Source of the DNA: Janthinobacterium fluminis
GTDB taxonomy: Bacteria; Pseudomonadota; Gammaproteobacteria; Burkholderiales; Burkholderiaceae_D
Assembly (NCBI RefSeq): GCF_028595325.1
Contig: NZ_JAQQXR010000001.1
Span: forward strand, 434,001-498,000
DNA length: 64,000 nucleotides
Direction of reading: 5' to 3'
The notes beneath the pieces are model-generated. The model saw only the letters and a list, made by a program, of their open reading frames with translations, was not told the DNA's origin and did no database searches. Positions within the stretch are counted from its first letter, which is position 1. Each line of letters starts with the position of its first letter. A program made the position numbers and the translations under genes. Of this stretch, positions 17,661 to 27,186 are shown piece after piece.

Positions 17661-18419
17661 ATGCAGTGTGCAGCAACAGCTCTGGCCCTGGCGGGCAAGG
17701 CCGCCATCGTGACGGGCGCCTCGCGCGGCATCGGCGCGGCGATTGCGCGCCGCCTGGCGGCCGACGGCGCGGCCGTCGCCATCACCTACCATGCCTCGCC
17801 CGAGAAGGCGGCCGGCGTCGTGCGCGCCATCGAGGCGGCGGGCGGACGCGCCATCGCCATCCAGGCCGACGCCGGCCAGCCGCAAGCCGTGCGCGCCGCC
17901 GTCGCCGAGGCGGCCGCCGCCTTCGGCAAGATCGATATTCTCGTCAATAATGCCGGGGTCGGCGTGCTCGGCGCGGTCGACGAGATTGCCTTCGAGGATT
18001 ACCAGCGCGTCATCGACGTTAACGTCACCGGCGTGTTCGTGGCAACCCAGGAAGCGCTGCGCCACATGGGGCAGGGCGGCCGCATCGTCCACATCGGCAG
18101 CTCGATGGTGCAGTACGCCGGCATCGCCACGGCCTCCGCCTACACGCTCAGCAAGGGCGCGATCAGCGGCTTCACGCGCGGACTGGTGCGCGACCTGGGG
18201 CCGCGCGGCATCACGGTCAACACCGTGCATCCGGGGCCGACCGACAGCGACATGAACCCGGCCGACGGCCCGCTGGCGGAATTCGTCAAGCCGGGCATCG
18301 CGCTGGGGCGCTACGGCAGCGGCGACGATGTGGCCGCCGCCGTGGCCTACCTGGCCAGCGCGCAGGCGGCGTTTGTCACCGGCGCCGAGTTGCTGGTCGA
18401 CGGCGGTTTCACCGCCTGA
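17661..18419 (+). CDS. SDR-family oxidoreductase (FabG-like)
   Basis: A 252-residue classical short-chain dehydrogenase. The nucleotide motif is TGASRGIG (18-25), then ILVNNAGVG, the catalytic Ser in IGSSMVQ and Y-x-x-x-K in SAYTLSKGA. The C terminus is TGAELLVDGGFTA. It uses NAD(P)H for a carbonyl/alcohol interconversion; the substrate is unknown. The ATG at 17661 follows AGGAAGGGAA. An upstream reading frame continues but has no ribosome site and runs into the palindrome region. It is followed after 36 bp by the DUF4349 lipoprotein gene and may share its transcript. Confidence 0.9.
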   Translation: MQCAATALALAGKAAIVTGASRGIGAAIARRLAADGAAVAITYHASPEKAAGVVRAIEAAGGRAIAIQADAGQPQAVRAAVAEAAAAFGKIDILVNNAGVGVLGAVDEIAFEDYQRVIDVNVTGVFVATQEALRHMGQGGRIVHIGSSMVQYAGIATASAYTLSKGAISGFTRGLVRDLGPRGITVNTVHPGPTDSDMNPADGPLAEFVKPGIALGRYGSGDDVAAAVAYLASAQAAFVTGAELLVDGGFTA

Positions 18420-18455
18420 TATTCACCGGGGCCTGCCCCACTCAGGAAAGAAGTA

Positions 18456-19229
18456 ATGAAGATTGCATTGACGGTGTTGTTGGGTATGTTGTTGCTTGGC
18501 GGTTGCAGTTCGAAGGGCGGGGATGCGGATAGCCAGGGCGGCGCGGCCAAGGTGGCCGATAGGGGCCGCGGCGCTTACCTGGCGTATGTGCACGCGCTGT
18601 CGGTGGATACCGCCGAGGCCGATGTCAGGGGGCTGCACGATAGCCTGATCGCCGCGTGCAAGGCCGAGCCGGCCGACGGCTGCGTCGTGCTCGATTCCAG
18701 CCTCAGCGGCGGGCGCAGCGTCGACGCGCGCGTCAGCTTCCGCGCCACGCCCGCCGGCGTGCAGCGCCTGATCGGCCTGGCCGCCTCCGGCGGCGAGCTG
18801 GCCAGCCAGTCGACCAAGGTCGAGGATTTGGCCGGGCCTATTGTCGACAGCAACAAGCGCCTCGACATGCTCAAGCAGTACCAGCAGAAATTGCGCGAGC
18901 TGGAGCGGCGCGCCGACCGCGACGTCGACGCCTTGATCAAGGTGTCGCGCGAGCTGGCCTCGGTGCAGTCGGAGCTGGAGCAGGCCAGCGGCGACAATGC
19001 GCGCCTGCTGGAGCGGGTCAACAAGGACGTGCTGAACGTGTCGATCGGCGCGCGCATGAAGCGGGCGTTCTGGAAGCCGGTGGGGCTGGCGCTGGATGAG
19101 TTCTCCGGCAATTTATCGAACGGCATATCCGGCGCGATCACCGGCTTCGCCTACATCCTGCCGTGGCTGCTGGCCTTCGCCCTGCTGTTCCCGCTGGCGC
19201 GCAAGGCTTGGCGCAAGCTGCGCCCCTGA
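18456..19229 (+). CDS. DUF4349 lipoprotein
   Basis: A 257-residue lipoprotein. The lipobox LLGGC puts the lipidated Cys at residue 17. The DUF4349 domain shows the usual order: a beta region (ARVSFRATPAGVQRLIGLA), a long coiled coil (about 125-190, LKQYQQKLRELERRADRDVD), then a C-terminal membrane span (AYILPWLLAFALLFPLA). Function in the family is not established; the topology suggests an envelope sensor or anchor. AGGAAAGAAGT precedes the ATG at 18456. Confidence 0.88.
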   Translation: MKIALTVLLGMLLLGGCSSKGGDADSQGGAAKVADRGRGAYLAYVHALSVDTAEADVRGLHDSLIAACKAEPADGCVVLDSSLSGGRSVDARVSFRATPAGVQRLIGLAASGGELASQSTKVEDLAGPIVDSNKRLDMLKQYQQKLRELERRADRDVDALIKVSRELASVQSELEQASGDNARLLERVNKDVLNVSIGARMKRAFWKPVGLALDEFSGNLSNGISGAITGFAYILPWLLAFALLFPLARKAWRKLRP

Positions 19230-19235
19230 TCCCGT

Positions 19236-22200
19236 TCACGCGCCCGCCGGGACGCCGCGGATCAGCGGGGCTTCGGCCGGTGCGCCCAACGCCATGGCCA
19301 GCGTGTCAAAAAAGCGCTGGCCGGACCATTGCGCGTGGTCGCCGATCACATACACGCGCTTCTTGGCGCGGGTAACGGCAACATTGAGCAGGTTCGGCTT
19401 GGCCGCCGCGAAGCCTGGAATCAGCATGGGTTTCGCTGGATCGCCGCCGAGCACGAGAATGACGATGTCGGCTTCCTTGCCCTGGAAGGTATGGACGGTG
19501 CCGTGCATGCCGTCCTTGGCCTCGCCCAGCAGCTCGCCGAGCGCCTGTTCGAGCGCGCCGTTGACGTCACGGAACGGTGTGATGAGGTAGAGATTGAATT
19601 TCCCGTCCTTCTTCAAGCCGTATTCCTGCTTGAATTCCTTGACCATGCTGATGGCGCGCTCGATTTGCGCGGGAATACAATTGCCTTTGGCCTCGCGGGC
19701 CGGCACGTCGATCCAGCAACTGTCGCCGAACCACAGTTGACGTTCGTCCTTGCTGGTGCCGTAGACCATCATGCCGTCGTAGGCGATGGCGTTCGACACC
19801 CGGAACATGGTTTCCAGGCAGCGCCGGTGTACCCGCAGCGGACTGCCGACCCAGCGTTGTTGCTCGCCTTGGCCGAGCAGGGTGCCGACGGGATTGGCCA
19901 TGTCGGCCAGCACCTGCGCCGAGGAGCGGTTCGGGTCGTACTCGGTGCGCGCGCCGCAGCGGATGCGCAGTGGATCGAGCGCCTCGGCCGGTAGATTGAC
20001 GATCGGCTCCAGTTGCAGCGGGTCGCCTACCAGCACGGCGCGTCGGGCGCGCCAAATGGCGCCCAGCGCCTGCTGCGGGCTGGCTTGGCCGGCTTCGTCG
20101 ATCAGTAGCCAGCCTATGCTTTCGCGGCCCCAGCTTTTGAACATGCGCGGGAAGGAGGCGAAGGTGGTGGAGACGACCGGCACGAGCAGGAACAGTGCTT
20201 GCCATAGCCGTGTCAGGTCGCCCTGGATCTGGCTGGGCAAAATTGTGCCCAGGTTGAGCTGGGCCAGGATGCCCAGGGTGCCCGACAGCTTGGGCCAGCT
20301 GGCGACGACGAAGGCGGCCTGCAATTCCATCGCGGCGCAAAACAGCGCCTGCCTGGCCTCGAAATGCTCTTGATCGTGCCAGGGCGCGGCCAGTTGCAGT
20401 TGCTCGTCCGAGCGGCCGCTGCCGAGCCAGTTCGCGGCCATTTTTTCGTCCACGGCCCACAGGCGCAGCAGGCTGCGCTGCGTCTCCAGCACCGTGCGCT
20501 GGTCCTGCGCCTCCTGCTGCGCGGCCAGTTCCCGCGCCTGCAACGGCGCCAACTGGGCGTCGACGGCTTGCAGCGCGTCGGCGCAAGCGTCGCGCCTGGC
20601 GCGCGCCTTGGCCAGGGTCGCGGGATCGAGCTTGTCCGCCAGAGCCGGGTCCAGGCCGGCACGGATGCAGGCGGCGGCGCTGAGCTGGCAATCGGTCTGC
20701 GCCTTGGCCCGTTGCGGCGCCAGATCCGCGTGACGCTGCAGCAGCTTGCGCTGGGCCTGCAAGGCCAGGCGCGTGCGCTCCTTATCCACGGCCGCTTGCT
20801 GGAAGGCCAGCCGGGCTTCGTCCAGTTTGGCGCTCCAGCGCGCTTTCACTTGCCAATCGCGCAGGCGATGCCACCAGCCGGGTTTGTTCGCCACATGGGA
20901 TGTCAGTAGCAGTTCGCATTGGCGCAACTGCTCGCTTGCCGCGGTTTGCTCGTCATCGAGGGTACGCGCCAGCGCCGGCGCATCGGCCACCGCTGTCCAT
21001 GCCTTGTCGATGGCGGCCAGTTGTGCCAGCGCCGTCCGCTGGCCGGCGGCGGCCGCGTGCCTGCCTGCCAGCATCTGGTAGTGCCTGCCGGCGGCGGCGT
21101 CGCGCACCGACAGCTCGGTGCGGGTTGCCCCGAGCAGCTCCACGCTGGTCCGTAGCGCTTTCAGTCGCGCCGCTGTGTTTTCGTGGGCGGCGCTGACTTT
21201 GCCGATGCTGCGCAAGGCATCAGCGATCTGCTGCATTCTCTGGCGGGACGCGGTCGCGCGTTGTATGGCGGCGGCAAAGTCCGCCCGCGCTTGCTGCCAC
21301 GGTTTGGCCTGGTGCTGGCCCTGGATCACTTCCCATAAGGATTGTTTCGGGTGTGCCGGCGGCGCCTCGCCCTTGTCCAGCTTGGCGGGCGGCCAGCGCA
21401 GTTGTTGAAAGAATGCCTTCCTGTTTTGTTTGCTGCCCAGGGCGGCCGCGAACAAGCCCCAGCTTGCGCCCACTTTGCGCTCCCGCGTGCTGGTCGAGGC
21501 GGCAAGCGAGTCCGACACGGTCGGGAAATACTGCAACGCTGAGCCCTTCGGTAGCGCTTGGCGCGCCGGCAATTCCTTGGTGATGTTTTCCACCGCGCCA
21601 TTGTTGGCGGATGCCACCACGATGCTGCCGCCGCACAGCCTGGGGTCCACGGTCCAGGCTTTTTGGCCGAAGGTGTTGACCGTGACGCCAATCTCTTCGC
21701 CAAACGCGGACTGCGGATCGGCAAAGCTGGCCATCACGATAGCGCGCTCGACAACAATGTCGGCAATCACGTCGCGCAGCAGCGTGGTCTTGCCCGTGCC
21801 CGGCGGACCGTTCACTGAGAACAGGCCGGCGCCGTCCGCCAGGCGCTGGTGGATGGTGTTGACGGCGAATTGCTGCGCCAGCACCAGCGGATGTTCGGAC
21901 GGCCAGCAGGCCAGCGGCGTGGCGGCCGGTTCGACCGCCTCGGCCAGCGCCTGCCTGCCGTCCGCGCGGACATCGACCCGGTCGCTGCGCCACCGCGCCG
22001 CCATGAACGCGGCGGCGGCCGGACCGAGATTGTCGTCTCGGATGGCGCGTTCCACCATTAAAATGTCTTCGACGAAAAAACTGTTGAGCATGTCGACGCC
22101 ATCGGCGCCACCCGCCGCAGCCTTCGCGCTCTTGGCGCTGACCACCTTGGCTTGCACCCTGAGTTCCTGGGCGATGGACGGAGGCGTCCAGCCGCAGCGT

Positions 22201-22865
22201 TGAAAAGCCAGCCGGCAAAAATCGCCCACGTCTTGCAGGGAGAGTGGGCATCGGCCATTGACATCGGAATCGAGTTTGACGTCTTTCGGCATGGCGGCGG
22301 CCAGGGCCTCACTGCCATTTCTCGCCAGGCAGCCACGCTGCAACAATAATTCGACGATTGTATTGCTCAATTGCTGCTGGAATTGATTGAAGCCAAAAAA
22401 TCCGAAAAAATTAATGCGCTCGCCCGGTTTCGTTGCTTTTACTTGAGCAATAGCCCAAGGCATGCTGCTAATAAAAGGCAGATCGGTGACCATGCCGTCT
22501 ATGTTGAGCGGAAAGGCAAGCGTTGCAGCGGGATTGCTTGCCCGGTATTCGCCGAACTCATCCGCAGTCACGCCTAAACTGTCGCGCAATTCCTGAATCA
22601 CGGGAGCCATTTCCATGAGAGAACAATAGGCGACGAAGCGCCAGGTGTTGTTGGCGTGGGCGCCGGCCTTGCGTGTTCGCGCCGCTAAAAGCGCGAGTTT
22701 TCCCGGGTCGGCCCATGGCATGTCGCGATCGCAGGCAATATCCCAGCTAATTGAATTGCTTGCCTCATCAATTCCAATTTTCGGCGCGCTATTTGGACTC
22801 AGGCATTCAATTCCCGCCCAGAAATTAGTTGCATTAACTAAAGCCTCTGCGTTTCCTTGCTTCAT
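19236..22865 (-). CDS. UPF1-like superfamily 1 helicase with N-terminal unknown domain and coiled-coil insert
   Basis: About 1209 residues. The unknown N-terminal domain covers roughly 1-330. Walker A is NGPPGTGKTTLLRDVIA. A long charged, Ala/Gln-rich coiled-coil insert follows (roughly 520-830). Walker B with DEAG (LLIDEAGQASPQQALG), then SF1 motifs V and VI: TVHTFQGKEADIVILVLGG and NVAVTRAKKRVYVIGD. This architecture fits an RNA or DNA helicase of the UPF1/DNA2 group; several such proteins serve in phage defence, but no partner gene is present. The ATG at 22865 is chosen because AAGG stands five bases upstream; in-frame ATG 22907 and GTG 22913 are alternatives. It is convergent with the lipoprotein gene. 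Confidence 0.85.
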   Translation of the reverse strand: MKQGNAEALVNATNFWAGIECLSPNSAPKIGIDEASNSISWDIACDRDMPWADPGKLALLAARTRKAGAHANNTWRFVAYCSLMEMAPVIQELRDSLGVTADEFGEYRASNPAATLAFPLNIDGMVTDLPFISSMPWAIAQVKATKPGERINFFGFFGFNQFQQQLSNTIVELLLQRGCLARNGSEALAAAMPKDVKLDSDVNGRCPLSLQDVGDFCRLAFQRCGWTPPSIAQELRVQAKVVSAKSAKAAAGGADGVDMLNSFFVEDILMVERAIRDDNLGPAAAAFMAARWRSDRVDVRADGRQALAEAVEPAATPLACWPSEHPLVLAQQFAVNTIHQRLADGAGLFSVNGPPGTGKTTLLRDVIADIVVERAIVMASFADPQSAFGEEIGVTVNTFGQKAWTVDPRLCGGSIVVASANNGAVENITKELPARQALPKGSALQYFPTVSDSLAASTSTRERKVGASWGLFAAALGSKQNRKAFFQQLRWPPAKLDKGEAPPAHPKQSLWEVIQGQHQAKPWQQARADFAAAIQRATASRQRMQQIADALRSIGKVSAAHENTAARLKALRTSVELLGATRTELSVRDAAAGRHYQMLAGRHAAAAGQRTALAQLAAIDKAWTAVADAPALARTLDDEQTAASEQLRQCELLLTSHVANKPGWWHRLRDWQVKARWSAKLDEARLAFQQAAVDKERTRLALQAQRKLLQRHADLAPQRAKAQTDCQLSAAACIRAGLDPALADKLDPATLAKARARRDACADALQAVDAQLAPLQARELAAQQEAQDQRTVLETQRSLLRLWAVDEKMAANWLGSGRSDEQLQLAAPWHDQEHFEARQALFCAAMELQAAFVVASWPKLSGTLGILAQLNLGTILPSQIQGDLTRLWQALFLLVPVVSTTFASFPRMFKSWGRESIGWLLIDEAGQASPQQALGAIWRARRAVLVGDPLQLEPIVNLPAEALDPLRIRCGARTEYDPNRSSAQVLADMANPVGTLLGQGEQQRWVGSPLRVHRRCLETMFRVSNAIAYDGMMVYGTSKDERQLWFGDSCWIDVPAREAKGNCIPAQIERAISMVKEFKQEYGLKKDGKFNLYLITPFRDVNGALEQALGELLGEAKDGMHGTVHTFQGKEADIVILVLGGDPAKPMLIPGFAAAKPNLLNVAVTRAKKRVYVIGDHAQWSGQRFFDTLAMALGAPAEAPLIRGVPAGA

Positions 22866-23079
22866 TGCTACCTTGGTGAATAAGTGGAGAAAAGAATGAT
22901 AGACCATCTGCACCGATTTGATAATCGGGCATGGGGGCTATTATCCGGCGGGCCGCCGCTGTCTTGATTTTGCACCGTTTTAAGACGCCGGCCCAAGCGC
23001 CGGGCGCAAACATCACCAGGACGAAGCAGGGCCGCACCAAAACGACGAGGATGGGCTTGAATATCGGGTGAACAAGGCA

Positions 23080-23095
23080 TGGCACACATTCTGCT
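23080..23095 (+). promoter_or_regulatory. Sigma-54-type promoter of the urt operon
   Basis: TGGCACACATTCTGCT matches TGGCAC-N5-TTGC(A/T) with one mismatch and correct GG/GC spacing. It lies 60 bp before the urtA ATG. TGCACC half-sites at about 22910 and 22972 could be NtrC contacts (weak). This predicts nitrogen-limitation control. Confidence 0.75.
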
Positions 23096-23154
23096 AAAGA
23101 AAAGGTGCACGTCTTTTTTGAATATTTCTCGATTTCAACCACCCAGGAGCAACC

Positions 23155-24408
23155 ATGTCCCGACGTATTCTTCTGAAAGCGAGCGCAGCCGGCGCTTTGG
23201 TGTTAGCGACTTCGTCCTTGACGGGCGCGGCGATGGCGGCCGACACGATCAAGATCGGCATTCTGCATTCGCTGTCGGGGACGATGGCGATTTCGGAAAC
23301 GTCGTTGAAGGACGTCGCCCTGATGACGATAGACGAGATCAACGCCGGCGGCGGCGTCATGGGCAAGAAGCTGGAGGCGGTGGTCGTCGATCCGGCGTCG
23401 AATTGGCCCTTGTTCGCCGAAAAGGCGCGGCAACTGGTGACGCGCGACAAGGTGGCGGTGGTGTTCGGTTGCTGGACCTCGGTGTCGCGCAAGTCGGTGT
23501 TGCCGGTGTTCAAGGAGCTCAACAGCCTATTGTTCTACCCGGTGCAGTACGAGGGCGAGGAGCTGGAAAAGAATGTGTTCTACACGGGCGCGGCGCCGAA
23601 CCAGCAGGCGATCCCGGCCGTCGAGTACCTGATGAGCAAGGATGGCGGCGGCGCCAGGCGCTTCGTGCTGCTCGGCACCGATTACGTCTATCCGCGCACG
23701 ACCAACAAGATTCTGCGCGCCTTCCTGAAAAGCAAGGGGGTGAAGGATGGCGATATCGACGAGGTCTACACGCCGTTCGGCCATGCCGACTATCAAACCA
23801 TCGTCGCCAACATCAAGAAGTTCTCGGCCGGCGGCAAGACGGCGGTGATATCGACCATCAACGGCGATTCCAACGTGCCGTTCTACAAGGAGCTGGGCAA
23901 TGCGGGCCTGAAGGCGACCGATGTGCCGGTCGTCGCGTTCTCGGTCGGCGAGGAAGAGTTGCGCGGCGTCGACAGCAAGCCTTTGCTGGGCCATCTGGCG
24001 GCGTGGAATTATTTTGAGTCCGTCAAAAATCCCGTCAACAGCAGCTTCATCAAGCAATGGAAGGCGTATGCCGTGGCCAAGAAGTTGCCGAACGCGGCCA
24101 CGGCGGTGACCAACGATCCGATGGAGGCGACCTATGTCGGCATCCATCTGTGGAAGCAGGCCGTCGAAAAGGCCAGGTCGACCGACACCGACAAGGTGAT
24201 CGCGGCGATGGGCGGGCAGACGTTCAAGGCGCCGTCCGGTTTTACGCTGACGATGGACCCGAGCAACCACCATCTGCACAAGCCGGTGATGATAGGGGAA
24301 ATCAAGGGCGACGGCCAGTTCAATGTCGTGTGGAAGAGCAAGGCGCCGATCCGCGCGCAGCCGTGGAGCCCGTATATCGCCGGTAACGAGGCGAAGCAGA
24401 AACTGTAA
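23155..24408 (+). CDS. urtA: Urea ABC transporter, substrate-binding protein
   Basis: A 417-residue periplasmic protein. The N terminus SRRILLK followed by a hydrophobic stretch ending AMAAD looks like a Tat-type signal. The mature part has the UrtA pattern: IKIGILHSLSGTMAISE, FGCWTSVSRKSVLPVF, LLFYPVQYEGEE, and HHLHKPVMIGEI near the end. It binds urea and delivers it to UrtBC. It is the first gene of urtABCDE, with a hairpin before urtB that would let it be made in excess. GGAG lies just upstream of the ATG. Confidence 0.96.
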   Translation: MSRRILLKASAAGALVLATSSLTGAAMAADTIKIGILHSLSGTMAISETSLKDVALMTIDEINAGGGVMGKKLEAVVVDPASNWPLFAEKARQLVTRDKVAVVFGCWTSVSRKSVLPVFKELNSLLFYPVQYEGEELEKNVFYTGAAPNQQAIPAVEYLMSKDGGGARRFVLLGTDYVYPRTTNKILRAFLKSKGVKDGDIDEVYTPFGHADYQTIVANIKKFSAGGKTAVISTINGDSNVPFYKELGNAGLKATDVPVVAFSVGEEELRGVDSKPLLGHLAAWNYFESVKNPVNSSFIKQWKAYAVAKKLPNAATAVTNDPMEATYVGIHLWKQAVEKARSTDTDKVIAAMGGQTFKAPSGFTLTMDPSNHHLHKPVMIGEIKGDGQFNVVWKSKAPIRAQPWSPYIAGNEAKQKL

Positions 24409-24421
24409 GCGCGTCAAGCAT

Positions 24422-24439
24422 GCCGGGGCCGGCCCCGGC
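24422..24439 (+). terminator. Intercistronic GC hairpin between urtA and urtB
   Basis: GCCGGGGCCGGCCCCGGC is an 18-bp perfect palindrome without a T tract, 14 bp after the urtA stop. It is likely an mRNA-stabilising or partial termination element that favours urtA over the membrane genes. Confidence 0.5.
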
Positions 24440-24484
24440 TCCACCTTGTTGCTGTTGATACTGCGCCCACGCGCCTTGGACACG

Positions 24485-26098
24485 ATGCGAATGCTGCCGA
24501 TAAACAAAATGCTGCTGCTCGCCTGCCTGTGCCTGCCGCCGTTCGCGGCCCGGGCCGCCATCGACGCGGCGCTGTTGAAGCCGCTGGCCGGCGCCGACCC
24601 GGACGCGCGCATCGAGGCGGTCGGCCAGATCGCCGCGCTGGCCAATGCCGACGCCACCCGCGTCTTGCAGGCGCTGCAGAATGCCGCGCTGTACGCCGCG
24701 CCGGACGGCGGCGTGCGCATCGTCGACGACGACAAGGCATACGACCCGGGCACGGGCCAGAGCGGCCCATTGCCGGACGGCGCCGACGCCATCGTCGTCA
24801 ACAACCGTTTGCGCGGCGCCGTCGAGGGCGCGCTGGCGGGCCTGAAACTGTTTGCGCCGGAGCCGCCGCAGCGCATGGCGGCGGCGCTGGCATTGCAAAA
24901 GTCGATAGCGCCGGCGCAACTGCCGCTGATCCGCAAGGCGCTGGCGCAGGAGGCGGATGCCGACATCAGGGCCGTGCTGTACCTGCTCATCGCCGCCGCC
25001 AACCTGCAGTCGCCCGACGCGGCGCTGCGCCTCGCCGCCGTGCGGGGGCTGGCGCCAAGCAGCGACGCCGGCTTGCTGCCGCAACTGCAAAGAATGCTGG
25101 AGAAACATCCCGACGGCAGCCAGGTGGAGCCGGACGTGGCGGTGCGCATCGCCGTCGTCGCCACCTTGGGCGAGATCCGCGGCCGGGTCCAGCGCAGCGA
25201 ATTCGTCGGCAAGCTGTTCTACGGCATATCGCTGGGCAGCGTGCTGTTGCTGGCCGCGCTGGGGCTGGCGATCACCTTCGGCCTGATGGGCATCATTAAT
25301 ATGGCGCACGGCGAATTGCTGATGATAGGCGCCTACACGAGCTATGTCTGCCAATGGCTGTTCCGCCAGTACCTGCCCGGCGCCGTCGACGCCTATCTGG
25401 CCGCCGCGCTGCCGGCCGCCTTCCTCGTCGCCGGCGCCGTCGGCGTCGCGCTCGAACGCACGGTGATTCGCTGGCTGTACGGCCGGCCGCTGGAAACCCT
25501 GCTGGCCACCTGGGGCATCAGCCTGATGTTGATGCAACTGGTGCGCACGCTGTTCGGCGCGCAAAACGTCGAGGTCGCCAACCCCGCGTGGATGTCGGGC
25601 GGCGTCACCGTGCTCGGTTCGCTGGTGTTGTCGTACAACCGCATTGTCATCATCTTTTTCGCCTTGTTCGTCGTCGCCGCCGTCTGGTTGATCCTGAACA
25701 AGACCCGGCTCGGCCTGTTCGTGCGGGCCGTCACGCAGAACCGGCGCATGGCCGATTGCCTCGGCGTTTCCACCGGCAAGATCGACATGATGACTTTCGG
25801 CCTGGGTTCCGGCATCGCCGGCCTGGGCGGGGTGGCCTTGTCGCAACTGGGTAATGTCGGCCCCGACCTGGGGCAGGGCTACATCGTCGATTCTTTCATG
25901 GTGGTGGTGCTGGGCGGCGTCGGCCAGCTGGCCGGCACCGTCATCGCCGCGCTGGGGCTGGGCGAGGTCAACAAGTTCCTGGAGCCGCTGGCCGGCGCCG
26001 TGATGGCCAAGATCGCCATTCTGGTCTTCATCATCGTCTTCATCCAGCGCCGGCCGCAAGGACTGTTCGCGATGAAGGGGCGGAGCGCCGAATCATGA
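24485..26098 (+). CDS. urtB: Urea ABC transporter permease
   Basis: About 537 residues. An exported N-terminal extension typical of UrtB comes first (signal to about residue 24, then a helical region to about 230, with LQALQNAALYAAPDGGVRIV). The LivH-type permease domain follows (GLAITFGLMGIINMAHGELLMIGAY and the EAA-like GLGSGIAGLGGVALSQ). It forms the inner-membrane channel with UrtC. The start is ATG at 24485 or 24491; neither has a strong ribosome site. Its stop overlaps the urtC start (ATGA). Confidence 0.95.
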   Translation: MRMLPINKMLLLACLCLPPFAARAAIDAALLKPLAGADPDARIEAVGQIAALANADATRVLQALQNAALYAAPDGGVRIVDDDKAYDPGTGQSGPLPDGADAIVVNNRLRGAVEGALAGLKLFAPEPPQRMAAALALQKSIAPAQLPLIRKALAQEADADIRAVLYLLIAAANLQSPDAALRLAAVRGLAPSSDAGLLPQLQRMLEKHPDGSQVEPDVAVRIAVVATLGEIRGRVQRSEFVGKLFYGISLGSVLLLAALGLAITFGLMGIINMAHGELLMIGAYTSYVCQWLFRQYLPGAVDAYLAAALPAAFLVAGAVGVALERTVIRWLYGRPLETLLATWGISLMLMQLVRTLFGAQNVEVANPAWMSGGVTVLGSLVLSYNRIVIIFFALFVVAAVWLILNKTRLGLFVRAVTQNRRMADCLGVSTGKIDMMTFGLGSGIAGLGGVALSQLGNVGPDLGQGYIVDSFMVVVLGGVGQLAGTVIAALGLGEVNKFLEPLAGAVMAKIAILVFIIVFIQRRPQGLFAMKGRSAES

Positions 26099-27186
26099 TT
26101 GCCGCACCGCTGTTCTCGCGCCGCGCCTGGTGCGCCATCGCCGGCTGCGCGCTGCTGGCGGCGCTGCTGCCGCTGCTGAATCTGGCCTTTCCCGACGGCC
26201 ACGCGCTGCACGTGTCCGCTTACATGGTGGCGCTGGTCGGCAAGTTCATGTGTTACGCGCTGGCGGCGCTGGCGCTGGACCTCGTCTGGGGCTACACGGG
26301 CATTCTGTCGCTCGGCCACGGCGTGTTTTTCGCGTTGGGCGCCTATGCCCACGGCATGTATCTGATGCGGGCGATCGGCCGCGACGGCGTCTACCAGAGC
26401 CATCTGCCGGATTTCATGGTCTTCCTCGACTGGAAGGCTTATCCCTGGTACTGGGCGATGACGGACAGCTTCTGGTACTGCATGGCGCTGGTCGTGCTGG
26501 TGCCGGGCGCGCTGGCTTTCGCGTTCGGCTTCTTCGCGTTCCGCTCGCGCATCAAGGGCGTGTATTTTTCCATCATCACGCAGGCCATGACGTATGCCTT
26601 CATGCTGCTGTTTTTCCGCAACGACACCGGCTTCGGCGGCAACAACGGCTTTACCGACTTCAAACGCATCCTCGGCTTCAGCGTGACGGCGCCGGCCACC
26701 AAGGCCGCGCTGTACCTGCTGACGCTGGCCTTCCTGCTCGGCGCGCTGCTGCTGTGCCGCGCCATCGTCCAGTCGAAGCTGGGGCGCGTGCTGCTGGCGG
26801 TGCGCGACGCGGAGTCGCGCCTGATGTTCATCGGCTACAACCCCCTGTGGTTCAAACTGTTCGTCTGGACGCTGTCGGCGGTGCTGTGCGGCATCGCCGG
26901 CGCGCTGTACGTGCCCCAGGTCGGCATCATCAACCCGTCCGAGATGTCGCCGGCTAATTCGATCGAGATGGTGATCTGGGCCGCCGTCGGCGGGCGCGGC
27001 ACCTTGCTCGGCCCCATCGTCGGCGCCTTCGCCGTGAACGGCCTGAAGAGCTGGTTCACGGCGGCCTTGCCGGATTGGTGGTTGTTCGCGCTGGGCCTGC
27101 TGTTCATCCTCGTGACGCTGTTCATGCAAAAAGGCATAGCCGGCTTGTTGCAGGCCTTGGGGCGCGGCCGCAGGGGGGCACCATGA
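26095..27186 (+). CDS. urtC: Urea ABC transporter permease
   Basis: A 363-residue LivM-type permease with about ten membrane segments. Landmarks are LDLVWGYTGILSLGHGVFFALGAY, the loop YPWYWAMTDSFWYC, which is characteristic of UrtC, and AVGGRGTLLGPIVGAFAVN. It pairs with UrtB in the inner membrane. It starts inside the urtB stop and ends overlapping urtD by four bases. Confidence 0.96.
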   Translation: MIAAPLFSRRAWCAIAGCALLAALLPLLNLAFPDGHALHVSAYMVALVGKFMCYALAALALDLVWGYTGILSLGHGVFFALGAYAHGMYLMRAIGRDGVYQSHLPDFMVFLDWKAYPWYWAMTDSFWYCMALVVLVPGALAFAFGFFAFRSRIKGVYFSIITQAMTYAFMLLFFRNDTGFGGNNGFTDFKRILGFSVTAPATKAALYLLTLAFLLGALLLCRAIVQSKLGRVLLAVRDAESRLMFIGYNPLWFKLFVWTLSAVLCGIAGALYVPQVGIINPSEMSPANSIEMVIWAAVGGRGTLLGPIVGAFAVNGLKSWFTAALPDWWLFALGLLFILVTLFMQKGIAGLLQALGRGRRGAP

